From Sinotaia quadrata (Eukaryota > Mollusca > Gastropoda > Architaenioglossa > Viviparidae), in NCBI GenBank assembly GCA_028829895.1, contig CM054182.1, positions 33,630,879 to 33,694,878 on the forward strand: a stretch of DNA of 64,000 bases. Direction: 5' to 3'. The position numbers were made by a program, and so were the translations under genes. Every line of letters begins with the position of its first letter. Positions within the stretch are counted from its first letter, which is position 1. Shown here piece after piece: positions 51,646 through 63,821 of the stretch. A model generated the notes under the pieces. That model worked only from the letters and a program-made list of their open reading frames with translations. It was not told where the DNA came from and did not search any database.

Positions 51646-54396
51646 AAAACTCAGTAGTCTCATCTCAACACCGGTCCTCACAGACCTAAAACTGCTTATT
51701 TCTCGTCTCAGTCAATGCGAGTGTTGTAGACTTTGACTTTCCGAGAATTACTGATACATAAGTGTAAGGCAAAAGCAAACTCTATTATTGACGGCTCGGC
51801 TAAATGACTTCCACCAAGACAGTGTTAGCACACGTACTGTGAGAGTGGTTATGGACGTTCCTTTGTAAATGTTTAAAAGAGAGTGTCACAAAATAAAATG
51901 TCGACTGTTAAGCCGACCCGAGCTGAAGTTAGAGATGCAAGGGGTGAAGTCTATTTTTGGCCTGCTCCGGTGCACCTCCAAGAAAAGCCTGTATGACATA
52001 TGCCAGTACTACGTCGTGTCAGGTTGTTACATAGACACACATGACATACACCATTGATGTTTGGGTGGGGCCCAGTTTTATTGTATCATGCCAAGGAACG
52101 TTTTATTGGCGGTGTGTGTTGTGAGTGAGTATCATGAATGTGAATAAATAGACGAACAGACGAACGGTGCAAAACAATACTAATACAAATTCTTTCGTCC
52201 CTCTCAAAAACTATGAATAACAAGAGAGTTGAAAGATAGTTAAATCAGGTTATTTATTTCCCGATTTAAAAGGGGCACTACTCTTTCGCACAGTGATTAA
52301 TCATACATTCAACTTTCCAATGTCATACACTCTGTGGGAAATAAGGGGGATGAAAATGATGAAATTCAAAATATAAAATAAATTTTAATTACACAATTCT
52401 TATGCGGCAAATGGGGCTGCTTTAACAATAGTTCACATATAAAATAAGCATTGATTTTTACATTAAAGTTCGTATTTCACAAATGATATAATAGTGTTCA
52501 TTTTCTTAGAGTCCTAGAGTTAAGTATGTGCGCGTTAGCCTTGCTAATTATTACTCACTATTAATGTCAGAGTTCCAAGGAGATGACGTAATCTCGCACG
52601 TCACTTATAAGGGGCACTTCAAAGCGAAGACACGATGCAATTGCAGCGTCACATTACAGGTGAAGATTCTGCAGAATCTAGGCACCACTTTCAGATTATC
52701 ACTGGGGAGAAATCTGAAATTTAGCTGACTGTTGTCGGCCTCGATAATTGTCGTTGTTTCTTGGTTGTCGTGGAAACGGACACCCCAACGACGTTTAGCA
52801 TTATTGGATGAAGTCGTCCAGTGGGATGTGTCGTCGCATCCTATTGAGTGTAGAAATCCGGATATCTGTTAGGCTATCTCGGTGCTAGCCTCTCAACTGC
52901 GGCATAGAACTGTCAAACAAACTCAGACAGGGGGGTACAAAATTGGTCCCTCGTGTTGTTAACTGCATACAACCAGCGTCGCATACATCGGTTTTTTTCT
53001 TGACAGTGAACTCCCCACTTTGCCAAAAATTATACTGAAGTAATTTTGCCTCGTTACTCAATATATGGCATCAGATGGATGGAAAACAGATGGAAAGAGA
53101 TTTTTGCAGCTTTCCTTTATGAAATCTCTGTACATGAGATAATTCATACGTGAAGTTAGACTGGCTTCAGACGAATCGACGTTTTCAACATTGAGAGTAA
53201 AATCTTCCTTTTGCCTCTTATATAGTTACACTGAAGGTTTCCAAAAACTTCCAGAAGCTATGCCTCATGACTCAATTTGCCCTTGGATATTTAGTTCTGT
53301 CCGTGCTGCACGTTTTTCTGTGGTCATTTCTCATGCGCACTGGCCTTTTCTCTCGTAAACAACATGTGACCAGTCATGCGTAATTTGTCCCAATTGTTCA
53401 ATATACATATCCTTCACAAACTAATATATATATTCAATATGATATAATAACACACACTGTGTCACGAACGTCTGTCTACTAAAGAGATCTTAGGTAACCG
53501 TTACTGGAAGTTACACATGATACATATGAAAAATAACAAAACTCGGGTTTCTTCAACTAGTTTTGTTAGCGGTTTTTTAAAATGAAATAAAATTTAATTT
53601 CTCTTCCTCTTTTCCTGTGACAGAGAGTAAGACAGATAAATCATTAACAATGCCTTTGATATTCGCCCCATCTGATATGCTGGTATGCTCTCGCGAAAGA
53701 CGTTGTTACAACTATGCTTGGGCCTAAACTCTCAGGCATTCACAGTGACGTATCCATGCAGTCGACTATTCACTCTCAATAAGTTCGAACTATACCCGCA
53801 ACGATAGTGTGAGTAAGAGGTCAACAAATATGTGCTTTGGCTTTCCATAGTCCTGTGCTACACACAACAAATGTCCTTCATTATCAGTAAGGAAGATAAC
53901 TCATCATTAGTAAGGAAGATAATACAAACAAGAGATAACTTGGCTCCTACTTTCTAGTAACATTAGGAGATAGTTTACATTTTTCATACATCGCTTGGAC
54001 GCAAAAGGATGCTTGTGCATGTTCTCCGCAACTTTAGAAAGTCAATAATGTGTATATCTTGTGTAAAGACACACTGACTAAATATTCTTTTTCTTGTAGG
54101 TTTCATTCGATTATTATTAGAGAAAACATAATGTAAATACAAAAATAGATTTTTCAAAGTTTAAAAATTGTGTATATTTGTGCATAGTTAAATGATAACA
54201 GCAAACACTAGAAAAGAAATAGAAAAAACACATAAAACGTTATATACAATTTCCTAGGTGCCCATCTTTGTAATTAAATACACTATTTTAAAATAAAATC
54301 TATTTCTTGCCCACTTAATACGAGCCCGTACTTAAAGGATTTTTTATACCGCTAATGAATATATACATCTCTCTAATTATCGCCGTCAAGTTTATT
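51646..54396. other. Longest repeat-poor stretch outside the retrotransposon
   Basis: About 2.7 kb of mostly unique sequence. Short open frames at 51,869-52,057 and 52,528-52,728 have no recognisable domain. The block 52,540-53,000 is less AT-rich and could hold exons, but no splice-site-bounded frame with a recognisable protein was found. A 21-bp duplication (CATTAGTAAGGAAGATAA type) is at about 53,878-53,925. Confidence 0.4.
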
Positions 54397-54503
54397 TGAA
54401 AACGAGGCTTCATTGGCATAACTTGAAAATGAGGCTTCATTGGCATAACTTGAAAACGAGGCTTCATTGGCATAACTTGAAAACGAGGCTTAATTGGCAT
54501 AAT
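54397..54503. repeat. 27-bp tandem repeat, 4 units
   Basis: AAAACGAGGCTTCATTGGCA then TAACTTG. The minus frame reads a 9-residue repeat (MPMKPRFQV), an artefact of the 27-bp period. Confidence 0.92.
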
Positions 54504-55040
54504 ACTGTTTCCTACAATTTTCGGAAACTTTAGCGATTGCTCCACGTCTGACACCAAAGAGATTATAATATGAAGACATGACTGACACTATATCAAAATA
54601 TCATCAGCAAAAGTTAGTTAAAACACACCAAACAAAAATAACATTAAAACTGTTTTTTAAAAAATCCTTTACAGGGAAAAAAACAGAAAGACAAAAAGAT
54701 AGAAACAAATAAAAGAATAAAGAAACAAACAAACACATAAAGAAAAACAAACAAAACAAAAGATATAAACAATTGCAACAGGTGAAAAAAAATAACCAAA
54801 GACAAAATCTGACAGAAAAATAACCGTGTTATTTATTACGCTCCAACCGTTTCTAATCATTTGTGCGCTGTGCGACTCTGCAACCGGCAAAACGGTTTTC
54901 CAGGCGGAGGTTTCCCAACAGAGTACCTAGCTACAATGGAAAAAGGAGAGGGGGGCGTGCTTCTCCTTTTCAACTGACTTTAAGAAAACGAAAACTAGCA
55001 ATTAATTGTTCTGTCCAACGTCACGCTTCAGAGATTTCTT
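54504..55040. other. Intergenic with A-rich (AAAC)-type stretch
   Basis: Imperfect AAACAAACA motifs from about 54,670 to 54,775. No gene. Confidence 0.5.
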
Positions 55041-55380
55041 GTTTATATGTTTTCCTTACAGACAGACAGAGGAGCTAATAAGACTGTTATGTGCGTGTGT
55101 GACAATGTGTACCTTATATGTTTTCCTTCTTACAGACAGACAGAAAGAGGTGCTAATAAAACTGTATTATGTGTATGTGTGTGTGTGTGTGCGTGTGTGA
55201 CAATGTGTACCTTATATGTTTTCCTCCTTACAGACAGACAAACAGAGGAACTAATTAGACTGTTATGTGTATGTGTGTGTGACAAGGTGTACCTTATATG
55301 TTTTCCTCCTTACAGACAGACAGACAGAGGAACTAATAAGACTGTTATGTGTGTGTGTATGACAAGGTGTACCTTATTTA
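55041..55380. repeat. 71-98 bp tandem repeat, 4 units with internal (TG)n
   Basis: Each unit has TTATATGTTTTCCTCCTTAC, AGACAGACAGA, CTAATAAGACTGTTATGTG and a (TG)n run of different length. The (TG)n accounts for most of the length variation. Confidence 0.92.
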
Positions 55381-55664
55381 TTAAAAATATCACCACACAC
55401 TGTTTCTCATTAAAGCTCGTATTCTTGCGTCACTGGCTGAGCCACAAACAAGAGTAGTTTACGAATATTCAGCCCCCCCCCCCCCAATTGCTATTTCCTG
55501 TAATTAGCATGCTAGGAAGGTGCATACGTAAATCCTGGAATATTTTAGTTTTGAAAACATACAACATACAACATACAACATAACTATAAAAATATCACCG
55601 AAAAAAATTTACATGCGCTTGCAAAATATTTAGTTTGGTCCTCTTTGCTGGAATTACAAATAAT
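55381..55664. other. Intergenic; small repeats only
   Basis: A C11-type run at about 55,472-55,483 and (ACATACA)n at about 55,557-55,581. No gene. Confidence 0.5.
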
Positions 55665-56335
55665 TAGCATCTACACTTTCTGTGTCATAGCGACTACACT
55701 TTCTGTGTCATAGCCATTACACTTTCTGTGTCATAGCGACTATATTTTTAATATCATAGCCACTACACTTTCTGTGTCATAGCGACTATATTTCTAATAT
55801 CATAGCCACTACACTTTCTGTGTCATAGCGACTACATTTGCAATATCATAGCCGTACACTTTCTGTGTCATACCGACTACACTTTCTGTGTCATAGCATC
55901 TACACTTTCTGTGTCATAGCGACTACACTTTCTGTATCATAGCCATTACACTTTCTGTGTCATAGCGACTATATTTTTAATATCATAGCCACTACACTTT
56001 CTGTGTCATAGCGACTATATTTTTAATACCATAGCCACTACACTTTCTGTGTCATAGCGACTACATTTGCAATATCATAGCCGTACACTTTCTGTGTCAT
56101 ACCGACTACACTTTCTGTGTCATAGCATCTACACTTTCTGTGTCATAGCGACTACACTTTCTGTGTCATAGCGACTACAATTTCTGTCATAGCCACTACA
56201 CTTTCTGTGTCATAGCGACTACATTTTCAATATCATAGCCACTACACTTTCTGTGTCATAGCGACTATATTTTCAATATCATAGCCGTACACTTTCTGTG
56301 TCATACCGACTACACTTTCTGTGTCATACCGGCGA
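55665..56335. repeat. 23-bp minisatellite with a ~229-bp higher-order repeat
   Basis: The monomer is CTACACTTTCTGTGTCATAG then CGA, about 28 times. Variant monomers (TATATTTTTAATATCATAG, CATTTGCAATATCATAGCC, GTACACTTTCTGTGTCATACC) come in the same order twice, at about 55,739-55,967 and 55,968-56,190. This gives a higher-order period of about ten monomers. Confidence 0.93.
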
Positions 56336-56677
56336 GTTTAAGAACTGGAAGCACCGCATACATGGAACCGAGTGATTTCTATCAGCAAATAAAATTATGT
56401 TTCCTAAGTATATATATGAATGGAGGAAAGGGGGGGAGCAGTTTAAAGTAGAACTAAACCGAGTAAACGCAAGGTAGAGTGCCTTTTGAAGTCTTATGAA
56501 TCTATTGTTCGACTTCAATGGGTTTAGCAAAATTTCTACACCAACACTAACATCTCCGCAACAAAGAGTGCAGGCACTATTAAATCAAAGACATTTGGTA
56601 TATATAGACATATGCAGAAACTTGGCAACTGAAGATACATGACTTATATCTATATAAACTTTGTAAATTATAGACAT
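56336..56677. other. Intergenic; nothing assignable
   Basis: No gene. Short poly-G at about 56,430. Confidence 0.4.
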
Positions 56678-56856
56678 ATGATATATACAGACACGTTATA
56701 TATACAGACACATGATATATACAGACATGCGAAATATACAGACATGATATATACAGACATGATATATACAGACATGATATACACAGACATGATATACACA
56801 GACATGATATATACAGACATGATATATACAGACATGATATATACAGACATGATATA
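56678..56856. repeat. 15-bp minisatellite, about 12 units
   Basis: ATGATATATACAGAC repeats about 12 times with ATATACACAGAC variants. It reads DMIYT on plus and MSVYI on minus. Not coding. Confidence 0.93.
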
Positions 56857-57061
56857 CAGAACCTTGAAAACTAAAGGCACGAAGTACAGAACGTTGCAAA
56901 TCGAAGAGAACTGCTACTTTGCAACTAGTCAACTATACTAGTCAGTAGAAGAACATCTAGACATTCAAATTAGCATTTGAACAGAGTAGTAAGTTACACA
57001 CACACACACACATATTCACTCACTCACTTTCCCTAAAGACAGCATTTCTTTCAGATATTCA
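56857..57061. other. Intergenic with short (CA)n
   Basis: A diverged pair near 56,855-56,905 (AGAACCTTG/AGAACGTTG) and (CA)n at about 56,996-57,011. No gene. Confidence 0.4.
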
Positions 57062-57264
57062 GAATAGAATACTGTCATGGTTGATGGAGGGAGGGAATAC
57101 TGTCAAGGTTGATGAAGGGAGGGAATACTGTCAAGGTTGATGGAGGGAGGGAATACTGTCATGGTTGATGGAGGGAGGGAATACTGTCAAGGTTGAGGGA
57201 GGGAGGGAATACTGTCAAGGTTGATGGAGGGAGGGAATACTGTCAAGGTTGATGGAAGGAGGGG
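57062..57264. repeat. 28-bp minisatellite, 7 units
   Basis: ACTGTCAAGGTTGATGGAGG then GAGGGAAT. One unit has a 4-bp change (TTGAGGGAGG). Confidence 0.94.
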
Positions 57265-58845
57265 TGATGCTAAATTATGTCTCCATCTCCCCCCTCACAC
57301 ACATACAAACTCTTTAACATGGACTGAGACCAACTGGTACCTCCGTAAGATGATAATATAATTAATGAAGAAAAGATAGCTTTATATCCTGGCATCGAAA
57401 AGCAACTGTCTTCTCCCTAATTTTCCCCAGCTTTCGAACAATTGCTCCACCAGACCCTTTCTTCTTTACATGTCGCCAACACAGTGGAGTATTAGGTGAG
57501 CATTATCAGACACTAACGAGCCACTCTTAACAACTGAACAGAGTTCTGGCCGTTAACATCAGTTGAACTGCCCAGCCAAGTGATGAAATCGTGTGTAATA
57601 AATTAAAGTTATGGGCCGAGCGTGATGCACGTACTGCCGCACTAAAATCTTGTTGTTGAATGTGGGGAACGCTTCCGGCTTCCGCCGCTTTCGCGTTTGG
57701 AGAGGGGGGGGAGAAGGAGGGGGTACATAAAATCTACAGCTTACCTCCCCTTTTATCTAAACTGGCCCTGTTCCTAAGTGGGGTCAGTTGCCATATATGG
57801 CAAGACTAAGAGAGCGCGAATTTGTTCGAACGCGGAAAGAATCTGTCTTTCTTGGGATTATTGAGAGAACGTGTCTGAACACTATCTGTATTTGGGTGTT
57901 GTGGTGCGGGGAGGGGAGGGCGGGAGTATTCAGGTAAGTGGGTGGTGAAATCATTAAACTCTAAGTGGGGTATCTGCTCTGATCTCAGATTTCAGCTTTA
58001 ACACTAATATGTTGAACTCTTGAACAATTTTTAAAAGCTATAAAATGTTATCTGCGCCGATTTTCATTAATTCGTTCCAAGGTTTGGTTTGGCGGAAAGC
58101 TTATGGAAAGATAGGTTTAAATAAGGTTAAGTCCGTTTTAGTCCGGTTTGCTTCTGGCCCCATAACTTTATTCTCATGGCTCTATGATTGGTTCTATTTA
58201 TTTTTTTTTAGGGAGGGTTGGGGGGTTCTCGTGCCGTGTGAACGTGTTTTGTTTGCCTCCCTTAGTGTCCGAGCACTAACATTATTCTTATGGCTAATTT
58301 TTCAAAGTCTTATTTTTACTCATGCCGCGCGAACGTGTTTTGATTGCCCCCCCCACACACCTTTAGTGTCTTGTGAATCCTAGCCCCTGCTTTGAGTCAT
58401 GAGAGGTGACTAAGGCACGCGCAGTTTCTGGCCGTGCGTCAAGCTGTTAGCCTAATAAGCTACTGTACAAGAGTTAAAACCAAATTCTGTTGTGCCTGCA
58501 AACGCATGAGTACGTGCGTATGAGTGAGTGAGAGGGAGGGAGGGAGAGAGTGCTTACGTGCGTGTGTGTCAGTATATTTGTGTGTAGTTTTCTGCATGCA
58601 TATTTTGTTTAAACGTTCGATGGGTGTGGAGTAGGAAATTCCTACCCTGTACTTTGGGAGGATTACCCTCGTCCCCGGTAAAATTCACACGGGAAGATAA
58701 CTGTTCAGTTTGAAAAGATGTGGCCAATTAAAGGGTCACAACAAGACCAGGTACAAGTTTGAAATTAGAAGCTATGTAGTGACTAATTAAGACGAAATTC
58801 CAAACTATGTTATTACAAGTGTAATTACGAAGAAATGGCATGCCA
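57265..58845. other. Less AT-rich stretch without an assignable gene
   Basis: 57,600-58,400 has a more balanced composition with poly-G/purine runs (about 57,700-57,722). Near 58,220-58,360 there is a diverged duplication: CGTGCCGTGTGAACGTGTTTTG is echoed by CATGCCGCGCGAACGTGTTTTG about 100 bp later. The frame 58,045-58,383 spans this and has no recognisable domain. Confidence 0.4.
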
Positions 58846-59060
58846 TGGTGAAGCGATGCATTAAGGTGAAGTAATTTATTAATTATGGTTCAATGATGTA
58901 TGAAGGTAGTTTATTAAATATAGTGAAATGATGCCTGTGGTGAAGTATTTTTCTTAAAATACTGTGAAATGAAGTATTACGGTGAAGTAGTTTAGTAATT
59001 ATGTTGAATTAGTGTGCTAATTATCGCCGTTGAAATGTTGTATTATGGTGAGGTATAATA
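58846..59060. repeat. Diverged GGTGAAGTA-type repeat
   Basis: Four to five loose copies of ATGGTGAAGTAATTTATTAA separated by 25-60 bp; an old, degraded array. Confidence 0.55.
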
Positions 59061-59447
59061 AAATTAATTTATTTTTTTTAAAAATAATTCTCATTTAAGT
59101 AATTATTGAGAGATCTCTGAGCCCTAAACTCCGCAACATTCGCAACAGGCTGAGGGTCGATATTAGAGTTGCAGCAAACAGGGCAGAGGTTTAAACCCAA
59201 ACGCGTTAAGTACAGGATTAGCATTTTAACCTCGCTGCCACTGAACTCCACCACTACCTCCAGTACACATGACAAGTCTTTTAGAAGAAAGACATTGCTC
59301 ATTTATAGTTTTATTCTTTTCACTAAGCATGTTTCTAAGTCATAAAATAAATATATCTACATTATCACATTTGAAACAGGTAACCATGCTAATTTATATT
59401 TAGATTGCTAGGATGAATACTCATTCGTCATCTTTTTTTCATTATGT
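59061..59447 (-). other. Intergenic; possible minus-strand tRNA-derived SINE relic
   Basis: On the minus strand (complement of about 59,190-59,245) the string AGTGGCAGCGAGGTTAAAATG is followed about 30 bases later by GGGTTTAAACC. The layout resembles the A-box and B-box halves of a tRNA gene but both boxes have mismatches. No cloverleaf could be completed. Low confidence. Confidence 0.25.
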
Positions 59448-59890
59448 AACTTGTTCACTCGTAGAATGATTTTATATTATCACATTACAACCCGTATTGA
59501 TATCAATTATTATTTATGTATAACTTGTTCACTCGTAGAATGATTTTATATTATCACATTACAACCCGTATTGATATCAATTGTTATTTATGTATAACTT
59601 GTTCACTAATAGAATGATTTTATATTATCACATTACAACCCGTATTGATATCAATTATTATTTATGTATAACTTGTTCACTAATAGAATGATTTTATATT
59701 ATCACAGTACAACCCGCATTGACATCAATTATTATTTATGTATAACTTGTTCACTAATAGAATGATTTTATATTATCACATTACAACCCGTATTGACATC
59801 AATTATTATTTATGTATAACTTGTTCACTAATAGAATGATTTTATATTATCACATTACAACCCGTATTGATATCAATTATTATTTATTTT
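59448..59890. repeat. 74-bp minisatellite, 6 units
   Basis: ATAACTTGTTCACTAATAGA, ATGATTTTATATTATCACAT and TACAACCCGTATTGATATCA repeat every 74 bp with few changes. Confidence 0.95.
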
Positions 59891-60645
59891 ATTTATTTAT
59901 TTATTATTATTTATGTATAATTTATTTCGTCGTCGATTTATTTTGTATTATCACTTTAAGTCAGTACTGTCATCAATTCTTATTTAAGTATATCATTTCT
60001 AATAATTTTTTGTAATTGTTATGAATGTCTTGGCCTTGTATGTTGGTTTTAAACGCTTGACTGTTTATCACGTACAAAGAAAGCAATAAATGTATTCTAA
60101 ATAATTTATAAATTTCATAAACAGAAATATTTTCAGCATATCTTAGCTCAAATAGTGAGTGTGTGTTTGTGTGTGTGTGTGTGTGTGTGGGGGAGATAAG
60201 ACGGCTGAGATAATGATGAGTGGTGTTGTTTGAAAAACGGGATGGCTAAAATATTGATGGCAAGATGGGTGAATGACTGGACCTGATAGATAGCATTCGT
60301 AACTCTTCCTCGTGACAGATACTGGATGACTGATCGTCAGAAACGTAATTTAAATAAATTTTCTCTCTGTGACCGTGGACATATACCTACGTATGACTGC
60401 TTACATCTGAATTTCTCTGTTTTGTCAGGGAAGGTTATAGATCACTCATGGGGAGAAAAAATTCGCTATTTTGGCAGGAGAGGTGATGGATCACTGAAGG
60501 AGAGAAGAATCGCTGTGTACGGAGTTATTTATATTTTTTTCTTTGAACGGAGAAAAGTCCAGACATGCCTTTAGGTTTTCTATGTAAGGACGCTTCTGAA
60601 AACAACCAGCAAAAGCAGCAAAACTACATTTATTGTTTAAAAAAG
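59891..60645. other. Intergenic with (TG)n and TTTA-rich tract
   Basis: (TTTA)n-like sequence at about 59,882-59,912 and (TG)n at about 60,162-60,190. The frame 60,326-60,574 has no recognisable domain. Confidence 0.45.
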
Positions 60646-61828
60646 TTGGTAGTAGTCAATTCATTGTTTAAAAGTAATGAGTAGTTGTCAATTCATTGTT
60701 TAAAGAATAAGTAGTTGTAAATTAATTGTTTCAATAGTGAATAGTTGTCAATTCATTGTTTAAATATTAGTAGTTTTCAATTCATAAATATAAATATTAG
60801 TAGTTTTGAATTCATAAATATAAATATTAGTAGTCGTCAATTCATAAATATAAATATTAGTAGTTTTCAATTCATAAATATAAATATTAGTAGTTGTCAA
60901 TTCATTCATAAATATAAATATTAGTAGTTTTCAATTCATTCATAAATATAAATATTAGTAGTTTTCAATTCATAAATATAAATATTAGTAGTTTTCAATT
61001 CATAAATATAAATATTAGTAGTTTTCAATTCATTCATAAATATAAATATTAGTAGTTTTCAATTCATTGTTTAAATATTAGTAGTTGTCAATTCATTCAT
61101 AAATATAAATATTAGTAGTTTTCAATTCATTCATAAATATAAATATTAGTAGTCGTCAATTCATTGTTTAAATATTAGTAGTTGTCAATTCATTCATAAA
61201 TATAAATATTAGTAGTTGTCAATTCATTCATAAATATAAATATTAGTAGTTGTCAATTCATTCATAAATATAAATATTAGTAGTTGTCAATTCATTCATA
61301 AATATAAATATTAGTAGTTGTCAATTCATTCATAAATATAAATATTAGTAGTTTTCAATTCATTCATAAATATAAATATTAGTAGTTGTCAATTCATTCA
61401 TAAATATAAATATTAGTAGTTGTCAATTCATTCATAAATATAAATATTAGTAGTTGTCAATTCATTCATAAATATAAATATTAGTAGTCGTCAATTCATT
61501 GTTTAAATATTAGTAGTTGTCAATTCATTCATAAATATAAATATTAGTAGTTTTCAATTCATTCATAAATATAAATATTAGTAGTCGTCAATTCATTGTT
61601 TAAATATTAGTAGTTGTCAATTCATTCATAAATATAAATATTAGTAGTTGTCAATTCATTCATAAATATAAATATTAGTAGTTGTCAATTCATTGTTTAA
61701 ATATTAGTAGTTGTCAATTCATTGTTTAAATATTAGTAGTTGTCAATTCATTCATAAATATAAATATTAGTAGTTGTCAATTCATTCATAAATATAAATA
61801 TTAGTAGTTGTCAATTCATTCATAAAAT
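60646..61828. repeat. AT-rich 29/30/34-bp minisatellite, about 36 units
   Basis: The main form is TTCATTCATAAATATAAATA then TTAGTAGTTGTCAA (34 bp). A 30-bp form lacks TTCA, and a 29-bp form has TTCATTGTTTAAATATTAGT. The three forms are interleaved in a non-random order (short forms at the left, 34-bp forms dominating later). It is stop-rich in every frame. Confidence 0.96.
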
Positions 61829-62780
61829 GAAAGTGACCGGATATGAGCTGTCTATCTCTCTAACGATCTGTCTGGCGCATGACTTAAAGTGACCGGATAT
61901 GAGCTGTCTGTCTCTCTAACGATCTGTCTGGCGCATGACTAAAAGTGACCGGATATGAGCTGTCTGTCTCTCTAACGATCTGTCTGGCGCATGACTTAAA
62001 GTGACCGGATATGAGCTGTCTGTCTCTCTAACGATCTGTCTGGCGCATGACTTAAAGTGACCGGATATGAGCTGTCTATCTCTCTAACGATCTGTCTGGC
62101 GCATGACTTAAAGTGACCGGATATGAGCTGTCTGTCTCTCTAACGATCTGTCTGGCGCATGACTTAAAGTGACCGGATATGAGCTGTCTGTCTCTCTAAC
62201 GATCTGTCTGGCGCATGACTTAAAGTGACCGGATATGAGCTGTCTGTCTCTCTAACGATCTGTCTGGCGCATGACTTAAAGTGACCGGATATGAGCTGTC
62301 TATCTCTCTAACGATCTGTCTGGCGCATGACTTAAAGTGACCGGATATGAGCTGTCTGTCTCTCTAACGATCTGTCTGGCGCATGACTTAAAGTGACCGG
62401 ATATGAGCTGTCTGTCTCTCTAACGATCTGTCTGGCGCATGACTTAAAGTGACCGGATATGAGCTGTCTATCTCTCTAACGATCTGTCTGGCGCATGACT
62501 TAAAGTGACCGGATATGAGCTGTCTATCTCTCTAACGATCTGTCTGGCGCATGACTGAAAGTGACCGGATATGAGCTGTCTATCTCTCTAACGATCTCTC
62601 TGGCGCATGACTGAAAGTGACCGGATATGAGCTGTCTGTCTCTCTAACGATCTGTCTGGCGCATGACTGAAAGTGACCGGATATGAGCTGTCTGTCTCTC
62701 TAACGATCTGTCTGGCGCATGACTGAAAGTGACCGGATATGAGCTGTCTCTCTCTCTCTAACGATCTGTCTGGTGCATGA
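61829..62780. repeat. 56-bp minisatellite, 17 units
   Basis: AAGTGACCGGATATGAGCTG, TCTGTCTCTCTAACGATCTG and TCTGGCGCATGACTTA repeat every 56 bp with very few substitutions (G/A in CTGTCTGTC/CTGTCTATC, TTAAAG/TGAAAG). It begins where the AT-rich array ends, with no spacer. Minus-strand frames across it are artefacts. Confidence 0.97.
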
Positions 62781-63126
62781 CAACTTACAAAGCTCTTTAG
62801 TTCGGCCTGTTCCATCGAATCCGATTGTTCGTGACTTGAGAATTAAAGTCCTCATTGCTAATTTTAAAACAAGTGAGTTATGAACACACCACATCAAAAC
62901 ATTATCACATAATGGATTCCAAATGCTTTCACAGATAAAATGTGCGAGCCCCTTTGTCAAATAATGGTCTCAATGGAACTTCATCATCATATCAAAATGT
63001 GTGCTACGTAATCCTATAAAACTTGTATGTGAATAACTGATGGAATTATCTCCCCTCAGCGTGCTATAATTATGCGTCCTGAGCTCAGATCAAACGTACT
63101 CGTTGGCGATCGATTCATGATCGGGA
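62781..63126. other. Intergenic; nothing assignable
   Basis: No gene. The minus frame 62,700-62,960 begins here and runs into the 56-bp array. Confidence 0.45.
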
Positions 63127-63352
63127 CATATCGCAACATAAACATTGAAGTTATTTTGAACATAACATATCGCAACATAAACATTGAAGTTATTTTGAAC
63201 ATAACTATCGCAACATAAACATTGAAGTTATTTTGAACATAACATATCGCAACATAAACATTGAAGTTATTTTGAACATAACATATCGCAACATAAACAT
63301 TGAAGTTATTTTGAACATAACATATTGCAACATAAACATTGAAGTTATTTTT
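63127..63352. repeat. 39-bp minisatellite, 6 units
   Basis: ACATATCGCAACATAAACAT then TGAAGTTATTTTGAACATA, near perfect; one unit lacks two bases. Confidence 0.95.
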
Positions 63353-63480
63353 CGTGAAAATGCGTTTGAATCAGAGGCGCATGCATGAAATTACTAATTA
63401 CTGACATAAATGAAATTGTTAATTATTATTTTTAATTACTAAATAAATTTTACAAAACAGGAGCCATGAAAGTTTCTTTC
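63353..63480. other. Short AT-rich spacer
   Basis: Non-repetitive sequence between two arrays. Confidence 0.5.
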
Positions 63481-63788
63481 AAGAACAGAGTTCAGTATGA
63501 AGGCCACCGTTCTAAACATAATCATTACCAGAGTTCAGTATAAAAGCCACCATTCTAAATATAATCATTACTAGATTCCTGTATGAAAGCCACCGTTCTA
63601 AATATAATCTTTACTAGATTCCTGTATGAAAGCCACCGTTCTAAATATAATCATTACTAGATTCCTGTATGAAAGCCACCGTTCTAAATATAATAATTAC
63701 TAGATTCCTGTATGAAAGCCACCGTTCTAAATATAATCATTACTAGATTCCTGTATGAAAGCCACCGTTCTAAACATAATCATTACGC
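63481..63788. repeat. 43-bp minisatellite, 7 units
   Basis: TACTAGATTCCTGTATGAAA and GCCACCGTTCTAAATATAAT; first units diverged, later ones nearly identical. Confidence 0.95.
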
Positions 63789-63821
63789 AGAGAAGATAAT
63801 TACGTCTAGCTCCACAGTAGT

